Shown piece by piece: positions 36,880-45,862 of a stretch of DNA of 64,000 nucleotides. This DNA is from Macrostomum hystrix (Eukaryota; Platyhelminthes; Macrostomidae). The DNA is taken from positions 5,410,501-5,474,500 of the forward strand of contig CATNEN010000039.1 in the NCBI GenBank assembly GCA_950097015.1, in the 5' to 3' direction. The position numbers and the translations under genes were made by a program. Below the pieces are notes generated by a model. The model saw only the letters and a list, made by a program, of their open reading frames with translations. It ran no database searches and was not told the DNA's origin. The stretch's first letter is position 1, and each line of letters starts with the position of its first letter.

Positions 36880-39800
36880 TCTCGGAAGCCAAAAATAAAT
36901 TGTGTTTCGCAATGCAACAATACACTAGACCTAGTGAAAAATGCGACAAAAGACAAAGAAGAGTGGAAAAAAGATTGAGCGAAGTAAAAGCAGTGGCGCA
37001 TTGTGGCGAATGAATGGTGAAGTTATCGCACTTGGGTGGCGCTTACTCACTCTCTCTTTCTTCCATATTGTTTGGCACAGCAACTGTCAATATGATACTT
37101 AAACAAATGAAAGAGAAAGGTTGCAATACTGGCTGCGGTTTTTTGTAAGGCCATGCATTGTTGCTACCCCACCCCCCCCGAGGCACACGCTGAGCATAGC
37201 TGAGCACTGATGAGTAGAGTTGAGCAGGGCTCAGTCGGGGTCCCCAGTGTGTGCGAGCTGTGATCGCAGACTACCGCAGATGCTGACAAGCCTGACACTG
37301 ACAATTTGTTGCCTAGCTTAATATTGTATTTGCAGTTAACAATTATCTTACAGTATCCTATATACGACTATTCATTAAATATGTCGAAACTGGAAATTGC
37401 CGCCTTTCAGGAACGACACTGTTTCCTGCGCTGTTTCCGGGCCTGCATACGGGCTTTGAGTTCGCACCGGCTGCGCAGTTTCTGGCACCCGCTCTGGACG
37501 GTGAGCAGATTCTACTCTGCTCCACTTAACTCGATTCAAATCTGCTCAAATCTACCTTACTGTAGTTTACTCAACCCTAATATACCATTAATAATAATAT
37601 TGTTATTATTTGCTGGAGCGCTGAGGGCAATGGCACATCATTTGGTGAGACACTAGACCCGCAGCCAGCGAGGAGGCAATTCTGCCCATTTCGCTGACTC
37701 CTGAGCACACACGCACACCGATACACAGATACACAGTTATAATGAGCAAGCATACGCTCACGCAGGGTGTAAATCTGCCCTGACTTTCTCATCGTCAGGC
37801 AGTGTACACTGCCACTGTGCCTTGGAGGCATGGACGAATGAATAGAATGGATTGCTATTCTGGCTCTGGCTATTTTCGTTTTTGACTATTTTGCATCCGG
37901 TTCCCCCCGTGCCTTTTCATTGGTTGATGATTGCCATAGACAATTTTCGGCCTTCGCCCCTTTCTTTCGATGCACAAGCGCAAAGAACTGATTTTATTGT
38001 AGTCGAATCGACTCTCGAATCGTGCTTGTAGGTCTTCCCCCTTTATTTCAAAACACGAGCGAAAGCAACTGAGAATTTAAAGTAGACAAATCGACTGATT
38101 CGTGCTGAGAGACTTTTATCACTACCATGCCTAATGGCTCAAAGCGCTACTGTGCTGCACTAGAATGTCTGTCCAAGTCAGGGATGCGGGACGACACTGG
38201 AGTGAATATCAGCTTCTTTTCTTTTCCTGTCAAATCTCCACTTCAACTGACCGAATGGATGAGCAATGTGAAGATGGCATCGCAGTTTGTCTTGACAGAG
38301 AGCTCAGTATTGTGTTCTACATTCTCAGTTCTTTGCGCTTGTGCATCGAAAGAAAGGGGCGAAGACCGAAAATTGTCTATGGCAATCATCAACCAATGAA
38401 AAGGCACGGGGGGAACCGGATGCAAAAGAGTCAAAAACGAAAATAGCCAGAGCCAGAATAGCAATCCATTCTATTCATTCATCCATGCTTGGAGGTTGGC
38501 CCTCGAGGGCGTAAATTGCACGACAAGCCCCAAGCCTTCTCTCGGCGGCTGCGCCCCAGTCTATAATGTGGCCTCGACGCGTAATCGAGCTTAGGGGCGT
38601 TGGTTCGAGAGGCAAACGCGTTAACCGCTCTGCCACTCACCCCTCCTAATCTACCCTACTCTTACTCTACTTTACTCAACCCTAATCTGCCCTACTCTTA
38701 CTCTACTTTACTCAACCCTAATCTACCCTACTCTTACTCTACTTTACTCAACCCTAATCTACCCTACTCTTACTCTACTTTACTCAACCCTAATCTGCCC
38801 TACTCTACTCTACTTTACTCAACCCTAATCTACCCTACTCTACTCTCCGTTTCGCAGGCTCGGCCCTCAGCCTTTTCCAGGGTCTGACAGCTCCCCTGCC
38901 GCAGGTCACAACAATGGCCGCTCTGCCGCCGCCGCCACCGCCACCACAGCAGCTCGGCTTCCCCTACGCTGCACTGCATCATCATCATCAGCAGCAGCAG
39001 CAGCATCAACAGCAGCAGCAGCATCAGCAGCAGCAGCAGAACCAGCATGCCGCAGCCGCAGCCGCAGCCGCAGCCGCGGCGGCCGCAATGCTCTCACCTC
39101 AGACAGCCGCAGCCGCCGCTGGGCTAAACTCAATCCTGCTGGTGTCCAACCTGGATGAGGATGTAAGTTAGCGGATGGGGAAGGGAGTCTGTTATTGAAA
39201 TTTGGCAGTTGTGTCAATGGAGTTCAGTTAACCGCCCTGTGCCTGCAGTCTTTGTCGTGTTTCAAAAACCTACGATCTAACATAATAAGTGACGCCTAGT
39301 AAATCACCCGCTTATGTCACCTGTTTACGTCACCCACCTGGCAATTTCGCTGCGCTTTTGAAGTTGTTTTAAAAAAAACGATATTCGCACTTCACACAAA
39401 CAAAATACCCAATTTTAACTACTTATAGTCAGTCTAGTCTAGCACTGATAAGTGTTTGGATATTAATTAACCCTGCAGAGTGTAAAACGCTGTTTATCTT
39501 TCTCGGCCCAGTCCATCTCTTTGACTGTGTTTAACCAATTCGGCATAGAAGCAGAAGATCTAACAAGTGGCTTTGGAATGTGCTTTATCGCATTACCTAA
39601 TATTTCATTCTTTTGCCTTGCCAATGCTCTCAAAGATCAAAGGACAAAGAACACTGTTGGTCTCAATTTTCTCTTCAAGCCTTCTTTAGTTCTGCCTGGT
39701 CGTTGTGCAACTCTACTCTCTGCTTTTTGTGCAGATCGCAAACACTTCGTTAATGGTAGTCCATAAAGGGAAACAATCTCTATAAGGTCAATTGTATGGG

Positions 39801-42800
39801 GCTTGTCAGTGGAAATCTTAATACTACGTTTGGATAGGTAGATTTGAACTGCAAGGCCTTGAAGGTAGACTCAAAATTCAAGTCAAGTAAACGTTAATAA
39901 TCTTTAACGTATCGCAGGGGCTTCAAAAGAAATAAATATTTTATTCAAAGATCCTCTGACTGAATTTGTTTACCCTCCACCTAAATACTGAATTATTTGT
40001 GTCACCTCAATATTGCATTATTAATAAACAATAATTAAAAAACACGCATTTTCTGTTTCGCCGCAATGCATAGAGAGTCTCACCTGACGCTCTCTTCACA
40101 CTCTTTGGTATGTCTATTTTCTTGCCTGACTAACCGCACCTGTCCTTTGTATTTCCTTATTTTCTATAAATATTTCAATTACCAGCCAGTCAGCACTTCT
40201 CAGAGTCTCGAAGTTTAGTAAAATATCAAAACAAATTAGAGAAACAAATTTCTTTGAGAAGATATAATGTAGTCGAAATCTTTTTTAGATATTTTATATT
40301 CCTCGTCCGTGTTTTTCTTACATTATGCACCGAATGTAAAATGCGTGTTTCGTATTATCACAGTTTTTTACTAAAATAATTTCATTGTCTCTTGCTACTG
40401 TCAAGCATTGAACGATAAAAAAATTAATTTGAGAATATATATACTAGATTGGAAAAACTCGGTATTTTAAGAAAAGTTTTATATAAGATAGTAGAATACC
40501 CTTGAAATAATTGTTATAAAATATTAAGACAAATTCAAGTTCTAACTGCACAATTTCGTTTCTTTGCGGAACGGCATAGATTGACTCGGTATTTAAAATT
40601 TGCCTACGGAAAAATGTGTGTACCAAATTAATAAAATAATAGAAAAACAAGAAGTAAAGAAACTAATTAAAAGTAAAGACAAGTGACAATATCTACTACC
40701 TGGACGCTTAAATAACTACTGCATGGTAACTTTTTGCTTTTACAAAAAGGACAGCTTTAACACAAATTGAACCTGTTTGTCTCAGCCACGTTCATTTTCT
40801 CATTTTTTACCGCGTGGCGTTATTTCGAGCTGTTCGCTTATGCTTACTAGCGTAAGTAGTGTAGGATTACAGTGTAGATGTACAGCTAAAGGCACAATAA
40901 CTTTTTAAATTAGAAAATGAAGGTTAGAGTAATAAAGTGCGCTCGTATAGTCTTTCAAATGTGGCAAGAGTTCCGAATCGAAGGCAAAATCAGGTTCGTT
41001 GGTTCAATTTAAAAATGGAAATTATTCCTTATTAACTTACTTGAATCGTGTTTTTAACATATTTTCCTTCTTGTGCATGTCCTCTTTACTGTCGTGAAAT
41101 TACGAAAAAAACGTTAAAAAGTATTCTAAAAAGAGGTCATATATTTGGTGGAATACCCAGGGACTTATCTGTGTCAATATAACCACGCACAGAGTCGGTG
41201 CCTCTCTGGCCGCGTTTTACGAAGGGTGAATCAGTGGGGTTGGCGGCACGGTAAGATAAGAGGGGTTAGAAAATTAGGCTTAGGGGTGACAGATGGACCA
41301 ATCAGAACGCGGTGGAAGGGGGTGAGAGATTTCAGCTTAATGAAATGAGTCTTCACTGAGAAAGGTATCTCTTCTCTCCATCTCTTCTAATGAGATGGAT
41401 AATGCTAAAAATAGAAAAACGAGATAGTGTGAATAAGGGAGGAACTGCGGTTGGATCTGGCAGCAGTTGCATCGAAGTAAGTTCTGACATTAAAACACAC
41501 TATTGGGAGATTTACATGCAGCCAGAAAACTAATATTATATTATTAGTATTCATGCACATTCCCCCTACATCTGCGCATAAACCTGAACCTTTGCAGGCG
41601 TGTACGGAGATGTACAGAGGGTGAAGGTGATGTACAACAAGAAGGACAACGCTCTAATTCAATTCGCTGACGCAACGCAGGCCCAACAGGCGATGCAGAA
41701 CCTCAATAATGTAAAGCTGAACGGCAAACCGATGAAGATCACTTTTAGCAGGCACTCTCAGGTGGCTATGCCGAAGGAGGGTTCAGAGTCCGGCCTGACC
41801 AAAATATTCTCCAATAGTCCGCTGCACAGGTTCAAGAAGCCCAACTCTAAGAATTATCACAACATCTATCCGCCGTCGGATGTGCTTCATCTCAGCAATA
41901 TCCCGTTAGAGGTGCCGGAGGATCGAATTCGTGACATCTTCGAGGAGAACGGCTTCAACTTGGTGGCAATTAAATTTTTCCTGTGAGCACTATTTTTTAT
42001 GAAAAATCTAACAAGCAGGCCTTTGCAATGTAGAAATCCTGATTCTCGAAATTTGATTGGCTCAGTGAGTTTTGGGTTTTGGTTATTTTTAGAATGACGA
42101 GTGGGGATTCTCTCTTGAATTTTTTTCAACCAGCAAAAGCACGTGACTCACTTCAACGAATGAAATGACATTCAGGATGCTGGAAAAGCAAGAGATTATA
42201 ACAGTAAAACTACCAAGGAAGTCGAATTCCCTCCTCCCTGACAAAATTTTGTGCTGCACCCGAACGGAGCAAAGCAAGCACACGAAGCTCGATAGCACGG
42301 GCCAAATTTTTGTTGCGCTTCTTCTGGAACAAAGTATCTAGTCGCCAACTCATCTTCACCCGAATGTGCCTGCATCATCTCCGTCTTCGGTGGTCACCTA
42401 CCTTTATCGGACGGACTGCTGGACCTTCAATGTCTACAACATTTGGAAATAGGCCACTATGGACACCCTGACGCGAATTTATTCAATTTCACTGATCAAG
42501 CCTAAATATTAGGCGCAGATCAACCACAGGACACCTTTGTCTGAATGCCCTAGTCTATCAACCAATCAGTCACCACCAACGCTATTAGCATTCAGGCGCT
42601 GCCAAAAAATTTCAGTGGGGGAAAACCCCCCCACCCTTGGTATAAAAACGGGTGCAAAATGGCTTGGTAGTCCTACTGATAACGGTGACCAGATGGTGTC
42701 CATCTGCTGCATCGCTGTGGCTATCGGAACAGTTAACACTTTCGTCCAATGGTCCCCACTAAGACAATTCAAGACCTGTTGCAACTCAAACATTTCAGAA

Positions 42801-43064
42801 AGGATAAGAAGATGGCGCTGGCTCAGATGGGATCCGTTGATGAGAGCGTCGAGGCGCTGATTGTGAGTTGACGGCTCTGATTTCTTCGAATTCAAACCAT
42901 GTTGCTTATAGCACGTCAACACAAACGTTTTATAACATGCAAACGAAATTTTCCAGAAACTGCATAACATTCAGCTAAGTGCCAATCATCACCTGAGAGT
43001 TAGCTTCAGTAAATCAATCATTCAGCAGCAACAGCAGCAGCAACAGCAGCTGCAGCTGCAGTAA
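28280..43064 (+). CDS. PTBP: Polypyrimidine tract-binding protein (PTBP/hephaestus family), 14 coding exons
   Basis: RNA-binding splicing regulator of the PTB family, expected to bind CU-rich RNA in the nucleus. Exons read by protein homology and GT-AG sites: 28280-28639, 29008-29151, 29487-29642, 34106-34240, 34864-34998, 35096-35147, 35620-35678, 36596-36770, 37411-37500, 38858-39162, 40074-40107, 41598-41982, 42799-42862, 42957-43064. They join in frame to 733 aa plus TAA. RRM1 is about 181-260 ([23 protein letters not shown]), RRM2 289-370 ([24 protein letters not shown]), RRM3 526-605 ([19 protein letters not shown]) and RRM4 from about 644 ([16 protein letters not shown]). The RRM3-RRM4 linker [14 protein letters not shown] is diagnostic of the family. 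It is longer than human PTBP1 (about 530 aa) because of Ala/Gln runs in exons 1, 10 and 14. The start is the first ATG after an acceptor-like CAG at 28269-28271; upstream non-coding exons or a spliced leader are possible. The exon 2 donor (GTTCAAG) is weak. Confidence 0.93.
28640..29007 (+). other. PTBP intron 1
   Basis: Unique AT-rich intron of 368 bases with a GGTATAAAAGG TATA-like word near 28700, which might mark an internal promoter. There is no other evidence for one. Confidence 0.6.
29215..29456. repeat. About 21-bp minisatellite in PTBP intron 2
   Basis: Diverged units of CCGCCCATCATCCGCCCCTA type fill most of the 335-base intron 2. Confidence 0.88.
29715..31640. repeat. 20-bp minisatellite with higher-order structure in PTBP intron 3
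   Basis: About 96 units of CTCACTCACCCTAGAACAGC. Rare CTCTAAAACAG units and triplets of a 13-bp CTCGCACCACAGC insertion mark three successive higher-order copies. Confidence 0.96.
31641..33536 (+). other. PTBP intron 3, unique middle part
   Basis: About 1.9 kb of unique sequence between two arrays. It includes (CTG)6 near 32429-32446 and a GC-richer segment at 32830-33300. No exon is required here, because exons 3 and 4 join exactly as in other PTB proteins (NQ, then [11 protein letters not shown]). Confidence 0.6.
33537..34030. repeat. 21-bp minisatellite in PTBP intron 3
   Basis: About 23 units of TTTCCGCTCTTTCACTCACA plus G. CCCATGT, CCGTGT and TCCATGT variants occur on the left and the right end is homogeneous. 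Confidence 0.95.
34243..34852. repeat. ATTG-based repeat filling PTBP intron 4
   Basis: Tetranucleotide-based array (GATTGATTGCTTGATTGA, GGATTGATGATCGATTG) that starts at the 5' splice site and stops about ten bases before the acceptor. Confidence 0.94.
35148..35619 (+). other. PTBP intron 6
   Basis: Unique intron of 472 bases; nothing recognised in it. Confidence 0.6.
35707..35926. repeat. 17-bp repeat in PTBP intron 7
   Basis: About 13 units of GGGATGGGATGGGAAAC, G-rich on the transcribed-sense strand. Confidence 0.95.
35927..36265. repeat. 12-bp repeat in PTBP intron 7
   Basis: About 28 units of GAAACTGGATGG, alternating GGG/GAG to give a 24-bp period, broken by two GGAAAAAAGGATGG units. 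It abuts the 17-bp array and shares GATGGGAAAC with it. Confidence 0.95.
36846..36878. repeat. (TG)n microsatellite in PTBP intron 8
   Basis: About 16 TG dinucleotides. The remaining roughly 600 bases of intron 8 are unique. Confidence 0.96.
37411..37500 (+). other. PTBP: 90-nt in-frame linker exon of PTBP (exon 9)
   Basis: This exon lies between RRM2 and the low-complexity linker. It has a clean acceptor (CCTTTCAG) and donor (GTGAGC), is in phase 1 at both ends and encodes 30 residues rich in Phe, Pro and Ala ([17 protein letters not shown]). Its length is a multiple of three, so it could be included or skipped without a frameshift. I cannot tell which from sequence alone. The reading in this phase continues sensibly from exon 8 (PNLAPHLG) into exon 10 ([10 protein letters not shown]). 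Confidence 0.75.
37829..38487. mobile_element. Non-autonomous P-superfamily DNA transposon, 659 bp
   Basis: The element lies in PTBP intron 9. Its ends are 163-bp inverted repeats (37829-37991 and 38325-38487) differing at three positions, and both termini read CATGGA inward. It is flanked by a perfect 8-bp duplication, CTTGGAGG (37821-37828 and 38488-38495). The SINE copy at 59632-59957 keeps the uninterrupted site once, followed directly by TTGGCC, so the insertion is clear. CATG termini, 8-bp duplications and a THAP domain are all marks of the P-element superfamily. The interior holds only a THAP fragment and no transposase catalytic core, so it depends on a helper. Confidence 0.9.
38127..38399 (+). 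pseudogene. Truncated THAP-domain ORF of the P-type element
   Basis: The ORF starts [19 protein letters not shown] and shows the start of a C2CH THAP zinc finger: Cys9, Cys14, the FFSFP motif at 30-34, Trp44, and SSVLCS with Cys63. In intact THAP domains the last Cys is followed two residues later by His and Phe. Here the sequence reads CSTF, and the right inverted repeat begins at 38325, so the final zinc ligand is missing and the rest of the 90-aa frame is translated inverted repeat. It is a broken N-terminal remnant of a P-type transposase. Confidence 0.75.
38645..38848. repeat. 36-bp minisatellite in PTBP intron 9
   Basis: About five and a half units containing CTACCCTACTCTTACTCTAC and TTTACTCAACCCTAAT. 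Related sequence at 37540-37582, on the far side of the SINE, shows the SINE landed inside or at the edge of this array. Confidence 0.92.
39163..40073 (+). other. PTBP intron 10, upstream of the 34-nt exon
   Basis: A 911-base AT-rich intron with no tandem repeat or mobile element that I can see. It ends TTTTCTGTTTCGCC then GCAATGCATAG, a weak acceptor. Confidence 0.7.
40074..40107 (+). other. PTBP: 34-nt regulated-type exon of PTBP (exon 11)
   Basis: This micro-exon reads [12 protein letters not shown] across its 3' junction, completing the first helix of RRM3. It is preceded by TAG and followed by a good donor, GTATGT. Exon 10 ends in phase 0 and exon 12 begins with two bases of a split Gly codon, so exactly 3n+1 bases are needed, and 34 fits. 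Vertebrate PTBP1 exon 11 and PTBP2 exon 10 are also 34 nt at this place in the protein and are alternatively spliced. The acceptor tract is weak (purines just before the AG), and CU-rich words follow at about 40111-40155. Skipping would give a premature stop at 41622-41624. Confidence 0.9.
40108..41597 (+). other. PTBP intron 11, downstream of the 34-nt exon
   Basis: A 1490-base intron, AT-rich and free of tandem arrays. The first 50 bases are pyrimidine-rich (CTATTTTCTTGCC, CACCTGTCCTTTG), possible PTB-binding sequence. From about 41160 a GC-richer patch of unknown origin appears. Confidence 0.65.
41983..42798 (+). other. PTBP intron 12
   Basis: An 816-base intron with no tandem array; nothing recognised in it. 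Confidence 0.6.
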
Positions 43065-43214
43065 AGTTTTTCAATAACCTTCCGGAGACGCACAAAAACC
43101 GTGTACTGACAAAGTGCCTTTTAGTTTTGCAAATCGCCCGAAATGCCAATCGTTTTGTACCACCGCAACTGTAATCTCCGGCTCTAATGGGTTATATAAA
43201 AGACAAAAGCAGAA

Positions 43215-43220
43215 AATAAA
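43215..43220 (+). promoter_or_regulatory. Possible proximal poly(A) signal of PTBP
   Basis: A canonical AATAAA lies about 150 bases after the PTBP stop codon. A second AATAAA at 44594-44599 could serve a long 3' UTR. The stretch 43065-44600 between them is AT-rich, has no other gene I can support and is probably 3' UTR or downstream flank. Confidence 0.45.
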
Positions 43221-44593
43221 CATTAATATTAGTTCGAGCATCAGCTAAAACAACCAAAACAGTGCAATATGTCAATTTCGTGTTTAATTTATTAACTTTA
43301 TAAGGCCTGCGTTGCGTCAAATTTGAAGATTGACAGACATTCACCTCGATCGCCTGCCCTGCGTTGTACGCCTGTCCATCCGTTTTGTGTCACTTTGATT
43401 TCCTCGTCCTCGTGTTTTTTCTGTGTTGTTAAAATATACGCACGATTCGCGCACAATATATGCGACTAGAAGTAGCACATTATGCTAAATTATTTTACAA
43501 TTCTGCTTCATTTTGTGAGATTTGAATTGGTTTTTAAATAGTTTTTCCTATAGTTTCGTTAGAACAAGAAATAGTTGCGAGCGAAAACGAAAAAGCTGTT
43601 TGTAACCATAGTTCCATAAACAGCACAAATAATATTGTTTTATTGCAATCGGGTCTAACCGAAAAACGAGCACTTTTTATTTTGAACGTCGTGCGACATG
43701 AATTCGTACTAACAATAGTGACGTGGTGTTTTCTTTCATACTCTCTATAGATGCAGAGCACTACAGAATATCAAAATCATCCCTGTTATTTGATTTTCGT
43801 TTTAATTAGCATTGTAAAGTAAAAAATCTCTATACATTTTCCACGCATACACGGCGCACGAGTCCACATGGTAAAAGTTATCGTAAAGTGACTTTTAGCG
43901 GTAACATTTAATCGAACTTTAAATCCAGTAAAGTTTTTTCTCCACCGAGTTGCCTTATTTTAAGCACTTATCTGTATTGTAATAAGAAACTTTATTTGTT
44001 TGTTGTGTTCTCGAAATCAGTTTTAATATAGTTTTTATATGTTATTAGTCGCTGCAATTCGTTTTTTAATGAGCTCGTACTTTCGTTCAATTGTGACTGG
44101 AAATTGAGCTATAGTTAATTGCTTAATTTAATTGCTCTTTTCCACTATAGTGAGGTGTTACTAATGAAAAGTCTGTTTCACATGTCTGCTGCTGTTAAAG
44201 GTAGTTAATGTCTTGTTTTAATAGAAGTCCTTGATTAGTAGGACATCAGTGTTATTGTAAAAAACGTTAAAATTTACTTTTATAAAATATTTTAAAGCAA
44301 TTTTTACTCTGTGTATACTGCGTATGCAAGACGTTGGTATGGCATAATGTTTACCTTTTTATATCGGAAACGGCTTGGTTCATTTTTGCATCGTTTTGTC
44401 TGCCCGTTCGTCCGTTCTTTATTTTGCTTATATTTGTGGTTGATTGTTGGTTTTTCGTGTACACCTGTTGGAAACGGATTCAGTTTCACGTCAATATAGT
44501 AGTAATTACAAATGAGAAAAAAAGAAAAAATATATACGGCTTTTGTTTGCGCAGAAAAGTACAAAGATGTAAGAAAACGTCGCCTCTAGTTGA

Positions 44594-44599
44594 AATAAA
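44594..44599 (+). promoter_or_regulatory. Possible distal poly(A) signal of PTBP
   Basis: A second AATAAA lies 1.5 kb after the stop codon, shortly before the SINE copy that starts near 44626. Its use would give a long AT-rich 3' UTR. This is motif evidence only. Confidence 0.3.
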
Positions 44600-44625
44600 G
44601 AAAATGGGACTCTAGTAACTTTGCG

Positions 44626-44922
44626 ATTATTAAATCCATATTAATAAGTTTACAGTGGTGGCACATTGGTGGCAGTAGACCACCAGTGAGGAGGCAATTC
44701 TGCCCATTAAGCTGATCCATGATCACACACTCACGCAGGTGTGTATCTATACCGTAGGTGTGTATCTATGCTGGTTGGCCCTCAAGAGGGCGTAAATTGC
44801 ATGACAAGCCCCCGAGCCTTTTATCCGCGGCTGCGCCCTAACTGAATGTGGCCTCACTGCGGATTGGAGCTCTTGGGAACTAATTGGGTGCGCGTTAACC
44901 GCTTAACCGCTCTCTCCCATTG
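44626..44922 (-). mobile_element. SINE copy, same family, diverged
   Basis: On the + strand it shows GAGGAGGCAATTCTGCCCAT, then GGTTGGCCCTCAAGAGGGCG, ATTGCATGACAAGCCCC and the head GTTAACCGCTTAACCGCTCT, in the same order as the copy in PTBP intron 9. The middle is shortened. It lies just downstream of PTBP. Confidence 0.75.
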
Positions 44923-45854
44923 AATGTACATAAACTGCGCAGCTGCAGTCACCTGATCCACTGATAGATGTCTATGGGTACCTGACTTCCTACCTCTGTC
45001 CTGGGCCCAGTGGCCTTCCGAAGGTGCTCTCTTGGTGGCCCTCTAGTCTATAAATAAGCTGACCTAGATGTCTGGCTATACAATCTTCCCAACTGGTGCA
45101 CTTTTACCTTCGCTTGCGTTCGCACTAGCCGGACCCTGAACCAAGTGCCTTCTGCATGGTGTTTTGAGCTCCTATGTACGGTTGTTCCGAAGGTGTTACC
45201 AGGTTCATTTAACACAAATCCCAGTAAAACGGTCTCTATGTAAGAGCGGTCTACCAGTCGTACCGGAATGTGTAATACAACGTGCAATACCAACTTCATA
45301 AATAGCTGTCCTGAGCCGTGGGGTTGCTCTGAGCCGGAGCAGACTAGAAACTGTTTCCCACAGGGGTTGGGGTGGCTCGCCTGCTGGCTCAGACGTTGAA
45401 TTGATGGGTGCGCAGACAATACAATAACAATGATACGGTAGTCTATAACCAAATTATAACACAAAATATACTAATTCTAAAAATAGCATAAACAACAACT
45501 CTAACCTAGCATTAATAACAAATCCCTCTAAGGCAAAAAGACGCTCACACTACACGATCTGCAATATTTCTTTAGAATCTCACTCCTACTTTTTCGACTA
45601 GATTTCCACTTTAAAACATACTTTTCTACATGTCATTGTAAAATTAATATTACATGCAATAAAGTTTGATCAACTGACGAACTTAGTTGGTCTCACAAGC
45701 CGGCCAGTGTCAAGAAACGTACTTCGCCGACAAGGCTACTGCAGTCGGGCGAGGAAACAAATGAAAGGACTGGGGCAAATTCACATTCGATGTGCATGTA
45801 ATCGCGTACGTAAGTGGTTCTTCGCCGACGACGGCAAATTGGCCTTCTTAATCT
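44923..45854. other. Intergenic sequence between the SINE and the MITE
   Basis: About 930 bases. The part at 44930-45460 differs in composition from its AT-rich surroundings and may be a decayed mobile element. A 138-codon minus-strand frame at 45048-45464 matches no family I recognise. Confidence 0.4.
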
Positions 45855-45862
45855 GATATTTA

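Larger units (their letters stand above)
37587..38644 (-). mobile_element. tRNA-derived SINE, split by the P-type element
   Basis: Read on the minus strand, the head at 38644 begins with a tRNA-like part: TGGCAGAGCGG resembles the polIII A box, and GCTCGATTACG is a decayed B box. A body follows (GGGCGCAGCCGCCGAGAG, CGCCCTCGAGGGCCAACC). After the transposon it continues (CTGCCTGACGATGAGAAA, GCAGAATTGCCTCC) and ends in an ATT-rich tail near 37587-37610. Without the insertion the element is about 390 bp. Possible target duplications are CCTAATATACC (37576-37586) and CCTAATCTACC (38645-38655), one mismatch apart. Confidence 0.85.

Noticed and set aside
38600-38887. Frame reading tandem [11 protein letters not shown] units
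   Set aside because: It is a translation of the 36-bp minisatellite running into PTBP exon 10 in the wrong frame.
39510-39540. Candidate missing RRM3 exon reading [11 protein letters not shown] after CGGCCCAG
   Set aside because: It resembles the helix but lacks a GT donor (GGCATAG follows). The exon at 40074-40107 fits the family sequence, phase and splice sites far better.
45048-45464. 138-codon minus-strand frame as a gene
   Set aside because: No recognised motif, no splice or poly(A) support, and it lies next to mobile-element debris.
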